Source: Spirochaetales bacterium (GTDB lineage: Bacteria; Spirochaetota; Spirochaetia; Treponematales; UBA12059). From it: a stretch of DNA of 33,955 bases. The notes under the pieces are model-generated. The model had not been told where the DNA came from. It did no database searches and worked only from the letters and a program-made list of their open reading frames with translations. Both the position numbers and the translations under genes were made by a program. Every line of letters starts with the position of its first letter. The first letter of the stretch is position 1. Positions 16,009 to 22,786 of this stretch are shown in pieces. The DNA is taken from contig JAFGJV010000023.1 of NCBI GenBank assembly GCA_016928955.1, positions 1 through 33,955 of the forward strand, in the 5' to 3' direction.

Positions 16009-16038
16009 AGCCTAGGCTCGGTCGTCTGGCCCTGTCAA
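16009..16038 (-). promoter_or_regulatory. Promoter of the small membrane protein-M23-PEGA operon
   Basis: On the minus strand there is TTGACA (16038-16033), an 18-base spacer and TAGGCT (16014-16009). Transcription should begin at about 16003-16002, two or three bases before the ATG at 16000. The rest of the gap to 16140 holds no gene. Confidence 0.68.
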
Positions 16039-16140
16039 GCGGCGCGTCGGGCGGCCAAGCACCGATGTCAGGCCGAGTCTTGAAGGTCCCGCGCCGAAAC
16101 AGGGCGTACCCTCGGACGCCAGAGAGTGGCGGAACGGGAC

Positions 16141-18924
16141 TCAGGCACGTCCCGGACCGGCAAGCACCTGCTCTGCCAGGGTTTTCAGCCCGGTGTCTTC
16201 AGGCTTGCCTTCAAGCGCCGTGCGGTTGAGCGTGAATACCCCGTCAACCATCACAATCACGTCAGCGGACGGTACCGTGTCCAGGTCCGCCGGTTCCGAG
16301 TCGCCTATGGCCAACAGCTCCTCCAGGGCGGGACGGAACGATAGCGGCGAGCGCGACAGGGGTCTGTAGTGGGACACGCCGCCCAGACTGAGCACATCCA
16401 GGTCCGCTGGTTCCTCGCCCTCGCCGTCAGCCTGCACCACCTGCAGTTCCTCCAGGCGCTCCCTGTCCTCGTCGGACAGCATGGCGTATTCCTGGGCAAA
16501 GGGTATGTCCTCGTCCCGGGGCTGGGTATCTTCAGAAGGTCGGTCGGTTTGGGCAAACGCGGCGTCGTCCAGTTCCAGGAAACCTTCCTCGTCGCGGTAA
16601 TCCTCCAGGGCGGACAGGTCCAGCGTGGCCAGGAAGAGGTCGAACTCAACCTCGTCCAGAAGCTCGTCCTCCGCGCGGACCTCGCCGTCGCCCACGGCCA
16701 GTATGGGCTCATTGTCCGGCCGGCGCACCGAGAATTCCTCCAGCTCGCTGAGCTCTACCGCGCGGACGTCGTCAAAGGGCGACGCGAGCACGAGGCCATC
16801 CATGTCGTCGGGCAGTTCCAGGGACTGCCCAGGCGCGCGTGCGTCCGTGGCCGGGCGGACATCCATGTACGTCTGGATATCCGCCATGTTCGTCTCCTCG
16901 ACCAGTTCGAGACCGAGGGCTTCGGGAATAAGGGGAATGTCGTCGTCATGCTGGCTGGACAGGGCCAGGGCTTCCGCCGAAAGGCTGCCCCACGCTTCAG
17001 GTCCTGGCTTGCTGGCCGCGCTTGCCCTCTCCTGGGCAAGCTGCCGAACCTCCATCTCAGTTATGGGCTCGACCTCGTCCAGTTCCCCGAGTTCTTCGAT
17101 GTCCTCCGCTTCGTCCACCGATTCAAGATCGTGCACAAAGCCCGGCTCATCGGCTGTCTCCACCCGTACGGCCGCAGAACCCGGCAAGCCGTCCGCAAAA
17201 CCGAGCGGTATCGCCTCCTCATCCTCAAGGGGCGCCAGTTCTTCAAGGGCTTCTATTTCCTCAACAGTTTCGGCTTCTTCAAAGGCTTGTGCTTCCTCGG
17301 CAGCTTCCGCTTCCTCGACAAGCTCCGCATCCTCAAGGGCCTCGGCTTCCTCGACTGCTTCTGCTTCCTCGACAGCCTCTGCTTCCTCAAGGGCTTCGGC
17401 TTCCTCGACAGCCTCCGCCTCCTCAAAGGTTTCGGCTTCCTCTAAGGTCTCTGCTTCCTCAAGGGCTTCAGCTTCTTCGACAGCCTCCGCTTCCTCAAGC
17501 GACTCCACTTCCTCGGCAGCTTCAGCTGTACGGGCAAGAGCGGCCTGGCCCAGACCTTCAGGCTGCCTGGATGCCTCGGGCATGTCGGCTGTCGCAGGGG
17601 CAATCCCTGCCCGGGGGGCGGGCGGGACGGAAGCCCGGTACCCAAGGGCCGGGGCTGCAGGAGCGCCGACAAAGACCCGACCCGAGCTCAGGGCTTCCCT
17701 GAGCAGGGCTTCAATGCGGGCCAGATCGGTGTCCTTGCCCTTGCTGGAAGACAGTATGGCCACGATCTCGTCCCAGCCCTTGTCTATCAAAGCGTCCACT
17801 TCGGCCGAGCGGGTGTCGGCCAGTCGGCCGGCGCTCTGGCGTATGCGCGAGCGCACCTCTGAACGCCTGGCTTCCAGCTCGACGCCCAGCCTGTCCGTAT
17901 CCAAGCCGCCCTTGCGGTCCAGATACTCCTCTATCAGGCTGAGCTGGAACCGTTTGATGCGCTGTCCCAGTATGGCCATACGGTCATGCTTGACGTTGAG
18001 GAGCAGGAAGCAGAGCAGGAAGGTGGTTAGGTACAGGGCCGCAAGGAGAAGCCAGCGCATGGCCTGGGGAAAGACGAACCAAGACGAAGGCACCAGGCGC
18101 CCCAGGGGGCCCGCCTTGCTGCCCACGGTGAACACGATATAGGTATCCGACGCGCCAGCCGAGCCCACGGTCAAGGGTTCGCCCGGCATGCCACCCGACC
18201 ACAGCTCGGCCACGCGCCCAAGGAGGTCGTCGCCGCCCCAGGATGGCGCCCCGAACAGAAGGCCCTGGCCCGCCGGCACGGGATCGTCGTCCAGGCCTGC
18301 CTGCCCGTCGCGTACCAGGTGCTCCATGAGACCGGCATACGACACGTAGAACACGGCCGTGCCGCGGTATACGTCCAGGGCGTCGACAAAGGGGAAACGG
18401 TACACAAAGGACCGCGACGAGCCCAGGGAAACAACCGAGGGCGGCTCGTCTCGACCAGCCACTGCTATGAGGGAAAACGGCTCGTCGTTTTCTTCCCCAT
18501 ATTTGCGGTAGACGACGCGTAGTTCGTCCCGGCGCGCTATGTCGCCGGGGAAGGTGCTGAAGTGAAGCCGCTTGCCGTCGGTGTCAAGAAAACGCACCCC
18601 TTCCAGGCCGGGGGTCTCCTCGACCAGGCGGCCAAAGGCCGCCGTTCGCTGGAAAAGGTCCTCGGCTCCCTGGTTGGGGAGGAAACTGCGAGCCACGTAA
18701 TCTTTGGCCAGGACGGCGCCGAAGCGCTCAAGATTGACCGAGTGGTAGGTGTCCGCGGAGCGGGCCAGTGATTCCAGGGCGTCTTCCACGCCCGAACGCA
18801 CCCTGGCGTCGAAAAAACGGGTCTCGACCACGGAAAACACGCCCGAGAAGGCCAGAACGGCAAAGCCGGCGGCCAGGATGGTTGAGACGAGTAAACTGAG
18901 CGACGCCTTTTGCCCTACGGTCAT
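16141..18924 (-). CDS. Large two-helix membrane protein with sensor-like ectodomain and acidic hexapeptide repeats
   Basis: A 927-residue protein I cannot assign to a named family. Helix 1 (about residues 8-30) is followed by an extracytoplasmic domain of about 250 residues. Its layout (helical stretch, then VRFLDTDGKRLHFSTFPGD and a later FYVSY strand) resembles a double-Cache-type sensor. Helix 2 spans about 291-310. The cytoplasmic part has a helical region (315-410), a Pro/Ala linker, an extremely acidic repeat (about 470-570) of six-residue units such as EEAEAV and EEAEAL, then a long acidic tail. No kinase, cyclase or methyl-accepting domain is visible. AAGGA lies upstream of the ATG, and the promoter has a perfect TATAAT next to a palindrome. 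A scaffold or sensor role is speculation. Confidence 0.72.
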   Translation of the reverse strand: MTVGQKASLSLLVSTILAAGFAVLAFSGVFSVVETRFFDARVRSGVEDALESLARSADTYHSVNLERFGAVLAKDYVARSFLPNQGAEDLFQRTAAFGRLVEETPGLEGVRFLDTDGKRLHFSTFPGDIARRDELRVVYRKYGEENDEPFSLIAVAGRDEPPSVVSLGSSRSFVYRFPFVDALDVYRGTAVFYVSYAGLMEHLVRDGQAGLDDDPVPAGQGLLFGAPSWGGDDLLGRVAELWSGGMPGEPLTVGSAGASDTYIVFTVGSKAGPLGRLVPSSWFVFPQAMRWLLLAALYLTTFLLCFLLLNVKHDRMAILGQRIKRFQLSLIEEYLDRKGGLDTDRLGVELEARRSEVRSRIRQSAGRLADTRSAEVDALIDKGWDEIVAILSSSKGKDTDLARIEALLREALSSGRVFVGAPAAPALGYRASVPPAPRAGIAPATADMPEASRQPEGLGQAALARTAEAAEEVESLEEAEAVEEAEALEEAETLEEAETFEEAEAVEEAEALEEAEAVEEAEAVEEAEALEDAELVEEAEAAEEAQAFEEAETVEEIEALEELAPLEDEEAIPLGFADGLPGSAAVRVETADEPGFVHDLESVDEAEDIEELGELDEVEPITEMEVRQLAQERASAASKPGPEAWGSLSAEALALSSQHDDDIPLIPEALGLELVEETNMADIQTYMDVRPATDARAPGQSLELPDDMDGLVLASPFDDVRAVELSELEEFSVRRPDNEPILAVGDGEVRAEDELLDEVEFDLFLATLDLSALEDYRDEEGFLELDDAAFAQTDRPSEDTQPRDEDIPFAQEYAMLSDEDRERLEELQVVQADGEGEEPADLDVLSLGGVSHYRPLSRSPLSFRPALEELLAIGDSEPADLDTVPSADVIVMVDGVFTLNRTALEGKPEDTGLKTLAEQVLAGPGRA
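17211..17520 (-). repeat. Imperfect 18-bp tandem repeats encoding acidic hexapeptides
   Basis: About sixteen copies of a degenerate 18-base unit encode variants of Glu-Glu-Ala-Glu-(Ala/Thr)-(Val/Leu/Phe). The reading frame is kept throughout because the unit is a multiple of three. Repeats of this type can gain or lose copies by slippage, so the protein length may vary between strains. Confidence 0.88.
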
Positions 18925-18948
18925 GTCTTCCTTACAGTTTCGGCATCC

Positions 18949-18960
18949 GGAACATGTTCC
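18949..18960. promoter_or_regulatory. Operator-like perfect palindrome at the predicted transcription start
   Basis: GGAACATGTTCC is a perfect 12-bp palindrome directly adjoining the TATAAT of the leftward promoter and covering its predicted +1 (about 18954). A repressor bound here would block the leftward gene. It is not the Gram-positive LexA box, which has four bases between GAAC and GTTC rather than two. Confidence 0.4.
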
Positions 18961-18991
18961 ATTATAGGTCGAGATGGCCGGTCAGTATCAA
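18961..18991 (-). promoter_or_regulatory. Promoter of the acidic-repeat membrane protein gene
   Basis: On the minus strand there is TTGATA (18991-18986), a 19-base spacer and a perfect TATAAT (18966-18961). The spacer is long, but the -10 is the best match in the window. The leader of about 30 bases contains AAGGA before the ATG at 18924. Confidence 0.6.
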
Positions 18992-19000
18992 GCCGCGTCG

Positions 19001-19030
19001 TTGCCCGCGGACGGCCCCAGCCTGTATACT
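19001..19030 (+). promoter_or_regulatory. Promoter of the protease-propeller-barrel gene
   Basis: TTGCCC (19001-19006), an 18-base spacer and TATACT (19025-19030). Transcription should start near 19037, giving a leader of about 29 bases that contains AAAGGA before the ATG at 19066. It is divergent from the promoter at 18961-18991, ten bases away. Confidence 0.62.
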
Positions 19031-19065
19031 GCACTCACGGCCGCGCTTGGCCTGAAAGGACTCCC

Positions 19066-21840
19066 ATGTTCGCACAAGCCGTATCCAGAACCGCCCTGGC
19101 AACCATGGTGCTGCTTGCGCTGGCCGTTCCCGTCCACACGCAGGACGGCAGCCTCAGGGTCATCAGCACGGAATGGTTCGACATTATCTACCATGAAGAC
19201 ACGCGAGCATGCGCCGAATATCTGGCCGGCTTTGCCGACGATACCTACCGCCAGGTGGCCGGGCTTTTGGCCACCAAGCCGAAGCGCAGGCTACCCGTCT
19301 ACCTTTCAGGCGCGTCGGAAGACGCCAACGGCCATTATTCGTCCTACCCCTATCCCCACATCGTGCTTGGCCTTGCCGCCCCGGACGTCAACGGCCAGCT
19401 GGGGTCGTTCAAGGACAGCCTGCGCTCCATCTTTCTCCACGAGCTCACCCACCATGTGTCGCTCGGCATCCGGGGGCCGTTCCAGGACGCCATGGTGGCC
19501 GTGTTCGGCTCTCCCCTGGCCCTGTCGCCCTATACCACGCCGCTGTCGTTCGTGGAGGGAGTGACCGTGTCCCTTGAGAGCTTGGACGGGCACGGCCGAG
19601 CCGCTGATCCGTTGGCGGCGGCGCTGATCCGCCAGGACATACTGGAGGGCCGCTTCAAGTCCTGGGAGCAGGCGGCCGGAGGCTGGGACCTGTGGCCAGG
19701 CGCCCTGTTCTACGAATACGGCGGCTGGTTCTCCCGCTACCTCCAGGAGCGTTACGGCATGGAAGCCTATGCCGAATTGTGGAAGCGGCTGGGCACCGGC
19801 ATGCTCGCCAAGCCCCTGGACCGGGGCCTGTTCAGCGACGGGCATTTTATGGATGTTTACGGGCTGACGCTCGACCGTGCCTGGGACGATTTCCGCGACT
19901 GGATGTCCATCAAAGAAGCCGTGCTCATGGACGTCCGGACCCTATCCGGAATTTCGGTGATACCTGCCTTGGCCGTATTTAACGGCACCCTGTACTATGC
20001 AGACGCCCGCAAGGAAGCCGTGTGCGCCATGGCCGCCGCCGGAGGACCATCCCGGGAGCTGTTCCGCCTGTCCCGCACGGTCACCCGCATAGACGCTGAG
20101 CCGGACGGCAAGCTTCTATTGTCCACGGTCGCCGTGAAGTCCGGCCAGGCCAGGCTGGTGCTGTCCGCGTGGGATCCGGCGGCCGGAAGGCTGACCGACC
20201 TGCCCTATCGCTCGCTCCGCGACGCCTCGCGCACGCCCGAGGGAAGCATCCTGGCCATACGGGTGGACGGCCCCCGCGGCGATATCGTCGTTACGGACGG
20301 CAGTGGCGTCAATGTTGTTCTCAAAGGAAGCGAACGGGTTGCATACGCGTCGCCCAGCTTCAATCCGGGTGACGGTCTCATATACGCCTTGGCCAAGATA
20401 GACGGGACGACTCGGGTACTGCGGGTTGCCCCGGACGGTTCACAGCCCGAACTGCTTGAGCTTCCGGACGCGCTCTCCCACCTGCGCTACCTCAGCCTGG
20501 ACGACGCCGTACTGCGGGCAGCCTGGGACGACCGCAGCCTGTACCGCCTCCTGGAAGTGGACCTTGCTTCTGGCCTGGCCACCTGGCAGACCGTACCTCA
20601 AAGCGGAGGCGTCCACTGGCCGGTGGGCTCGGATGGGGGCCTGTGGTACATAGGCAATTTTTCGGACGGCAACGCCGTGTGCACGTATCCGCCTGAGCGG
20701 GCGACCCTGGGCTTTGCCGCGGCCCAGGTGGCCTGGGAAGACGCGTCGGGAACCCTGCCCGGCGACAGCGTCTATGACAGCCCGGCGTCGCTGGATACAA
20801 AGCCCTACTCGTCCCTTCCCTGGCTCCAGCCCCGGCACTGGCTTCCTTACGCGAGCCTGGACGGGCTGGACCTTGCGGAGCTCGGGGCGTCCCTGTACCT
20901 GGCCGAGCCCACAGAGAGCTTCTCCGCCGTGCTGGCCGGAGCTTGGGACCTGGAAGCCCGCGCGGTGGACGCCGCCATAACCCTAAGCTGGTTCCTGGAC
21001 GGATGGGACCTTACCCTGTACGCGAGCGACGATTTTCTGCCGCCGAAAACCACAGCCCCAGTGGCTCCCGGCCTGAGGGCAAGCGCCGCGGGCATACGGG
21101 GCTCGGGCACGGCGGCCGGCCGCACCTCGGGCGCCCTGAGCTGGAGCGTGGCCGCGGAACTGGCCGCAGCCGCCGAGTTTGCCGCTGGGCCGTCGCCCTA
21201 TGTAGCGTGGACCGATACGGGCATGATGGCTGTCCTTGGCCTGGGCTGGAGCGACACTCGTAGGCCGGCTGCCCAGGCGCCCCTGGCCGGCTGGACCCTT
21301 GACGCCGTCGGCAAGCTCATCTTTCCCCTGGGTTCAGGCTGGGAAGCGCCTGCGTACTCCGGCGAGGCGAGCGTCCTGTTGATGGCCTGGGGCCTTGGCC
21401 TGCGCGTGGACGCGGCCGTGTGCGGCCCGGGCGCCCTGTATGGAGCCTACGGCCTGCAAACGGAAGGCCTGTGGTTCAGGGCGTTCTACCCCGTGTATCC
21501 GGAACTGAGCAACCTTCCCAGCGGGCCCTGGTACGCCCAAGCCGAGCTGTCCGCGCGGCTTTTGGGCGCGGAAGTGCAGAAGGGCGGCCTTGCGTATATC
21601 AACAGGCTGGCCCTCAGGGCGGGCGCGCGCGCCAATGGTCTGTACGCCGCCACTGCAGGCGTGGATGATGCGTGGGAGTCCGTGTCCCTGTTCGGGCGGC
21701 TGGAACTGACCCTGACACCCGTGGCCGGCGCCTTTGCGCGCCTCCATCCCCTGGTCGCGCTGGAATTCTGGGGCCTGCCGTTTACGGGCAGGCTCGGTTT
21801 CGGTATTATGGGCACCTTCGACGCGCCGACCCAGCCCTAG
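19066..21840 (+). CDS. Exported gluzincin-like metalloprotease with beta-propeller and barrel-like C-terminus
   Basis: A 924-residue exported protein. The ATG at 19066 has AAAGGA upstream and gives a signal peptide (residues 1-25, ending VHTQ); the open frame extends further upstream without support. Residues 30-280 look like a peptidase MA-type domain: HELTH at 125-129 supplies two zinc ligands and the catalytic Glu, and FVEG (Glu164) the third ligand. Residues about 290-600 contain repeating blades typical of TolB/WD40-like propellers (AEPDGKLLLSTV, PSFNPGDGLIYALAKIDGT). Residues about 615-924 alternate short aromatic-rich strands and turns in the style of an outer-membrane barrel, though the chain ends DAPTQP rather than in a terminal Phe. 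If correct, it is a self-anchored surface protease. The domain limits are my estimate. Confidence 0.72.
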   Translation: MFAQAVSRTALATMVLLALAVPVHTQDGSLRVISTEWFDIIYHEDTRACAEYLAGFADDTYRQVAGLLATKPKRRLPVYLSGASEDANGHYSSYPYPHIVLGLAAPDVNGQLGSFKDSLRSIFLHELTHHVSLGIRGPFQDAMVAVFGSPLALSPYTTPLSFVEGVTVSLESLDGHGRAADPLAAALIRQDILEGRFKSWEQAAGGWDLWPGALFYEYGGWFSRYLQERYGMEAYAELWKRLGTGMLAKPLDRGLFSDGHFMDVYGLTLDRAWDDFRDWMSIKEAVLMDVRTLSGISVIPALAVFNGTLYYADARKEAVCAMAAAGGPSRELFRLSRTVTRIDAEPDGKLLLSTVAVKSGQARLVLSAWDPAAGRLTDLPYRSLRDASRTPEGSILAIRVDGPRGDIVVTDGSGVNVVLKGSERVAYASPSFNPGDGLIYALAKIDGTTRVLRVAPDGSQPELLELPDALSHLRYLSLDDAVLRAAWDDRSLYRLLEVDLASGLATWQTVPQSGGVHWPVGSDGGLWYIGNFSDGNAVCTYPPERATLGFAAAQVAWEDASGTLPGDSVYDSPASLDTKPYSSLPWLQPRHWLPYASLDGLDLAELGASLYLAEPTESFSAVLAGAWDLEARAVDAAITLSWFLDGWDLTLYASDDFLPPKTTAPVAPGLRASAAGIRGSGTAAGRTSGALSWSVAAELAAAAEFAAGPSPYVAWTDTGMMAVLGLGWSDTRRPAAQAPLAGWTLDAVGKLIFPLGSGWEAPAYSGEASVLLMAWGLGLRVDAAVCGPGALYGAYGLQTEGLWFRAFYPVYPELSNLPSGPWYAQAELSARLLGAEVQKGGLAYINRLALRAGARANGLYAATAGVDDAWESVSLFGRLELTLTPVAGAFARLHPLVALEFWGLPFTGRLGFGIMGTFDAPTQP

Positions 21841-21907
21841 GGCTGGCGTCGCCTCGTCGCACCACAGACAGCCCGGCCTTTCCCGCGCCTAACGCCCGGG
21901 AAGGGCC
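21832..21907 (+). promoter_or_regulatory. Palindrome over the stop codon and a second hairpin upstream of the phosphorylase gene
   Basis: CAGCCCTAGGGCTG (21832-21845) is a perfect palindrome containing the TAG stop of the protease gene. Thirty bases on, GGCCTTTCCCG (21875-21885) and CGGGAAGGGCC (21897-21907) pair over 11 bases with one G-U. Neither is followed by a T-tract, so these are not classical terminators. They could slow or factor-terminate read-through, or shape the leader of the phosphorylase gene. Confidence 0.35.
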
Positions 21908-21966
21908 AGCCCAAAGGGGACGCTGCACCCATCGGGTGATAGGCGGCTCCCCACGAGGAGTAGAGC

Positions 21967-22776
21967 ATGAAAGCAGGATTCGCCGAACGCGTGGAGCGCG
22001 CGGCAGCATCGATTCCGTCAGGGTTCAGGCCGAGCGCCGCCGTCATCCTTGGTTCCGGCCTGTCCGGCATAGTGGACGGCCTAGGCTACAAGGAAGTGCC
22101 CTTTGGCGACATAGCCGAATTCCCCCGCCCGACCGTCCACGGCCACAAGGGCGTCCTGTGCCTGTCCGAGCGCAACGCGGTCATGGCCGGCCGCTTCCAT
22201 TACTACGAGGGCCACCCCATGGACGACGTGGTGCTGCCCATCTTCGTGCTCCACGCCATAGGCGTGCGCACCCTCATGCTGACCAACGCCGCCGGCGCGG
22301 TCAATCCCGACTACACACCTGGCGACCTGGTCGTCATCAAGGACCACATCAACCTGTTGGGCACCAATCCCTTCATCGGGCCCAACCCCGCCAGCCAGGA
22401 CGGCACGGCCCTGGGCCAGCGCTTCTTTGACATGGGCACCACCTACACGCCTGAGCTCAGGCAGTTGGTGCAGTCCTGCGCACAGCGCACCCTCAAGGAG
22501 GGCGTGTACGCAGCCTTTACCGGACCCTCGTACGAGACGCCGGCCGAGGTACGCATGGCCCGCACCCTGGGGGCGGACCTGGTGGGCATGTCCACCGTGC
22601 CCGAGGCCATAGCCGCCCGCTACCTGGGCATGCGCGTGATGGGCGTGTCCTGCGTGACCAACATGGCCGCGGGCATCACGGACCAGCCCCTGGCCCACGA
22701 CGAGGTGGTGGAAGTCGGCAAGCGCGTGGAAGCCGAACTCAAGCGCCTGATCTTGGACGTGCTGGCCAAACTGTAA
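21967..22776 (+). CDS. punA: Purine nucleoside phosphorylase, trimeric (PNP/MTAP) type
   Basis: Catalyses phosphorolysis of (deoxy)guanosine and inosine to base and (deoxy)ribose 1-phosphate in purine salvage. The 269-residue protein has the phosphate-binding GSGLSG (29-34), RFHYYEGHP (76-84), TNAAGAVN, the base-binding GPSYETPAE (186-194), GMSTVPE (207-213) and VTNMAAG with Asn232. That Asn favours 6-oxopurines (guanine, hypoxanthine) over adenine. GAGGAG six bases upstream supports the ATG at 21967. The next gene (JAMM-DinG) starts ten bases after its stop, so the two are co-transcribed, although their roles differ. Confidence 0.94.
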   Translation: MKAGFAERVERAAASIPSGFRPSAAVILGSGLSGIVDGLGYKEVPFGDIAEFPRPTVHGHKGVLCLSERNAVMAGRFHYYEGHPMDDVVLPIFVLHAIGVRTLMLTNAAGAVNPDYTPGDLVVIKDHINLLGTNPFIGPNPASQDGTALGQRFFDMGTTYTPELRQLVQSCAQRTLKEGVYAAFTGPSYETPAEVRMARTLGADLVGMSTVPEAIAARYLGMRVMGVSCVTNMAAGITDQPLAHDEVVEVGKRVEAELKRLILDVLAKL

Positions 22777-22786
22777 CCCGGCAGCC

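Noticed and set aside
17211-17520. CRISPR array or mobile repeat.
   Set aside because: The repeats are contiguous, degenerate, without spacers, and keep an open reading frame that encodes a periodic protein.
18949-18960. LexA/DinR box.
   Set aside because: Known boxes have four bases between GAAC and GTTC; here there are two, and the adjacent genes are not SOS genes.
21841-21966. A purine or other riboswitch in the leader of the purine nucleoside phosphorylase gene.
   Set aside because: Hairpins are present, but I find no purine aptamer core or any other aptamer consensus I recognise.
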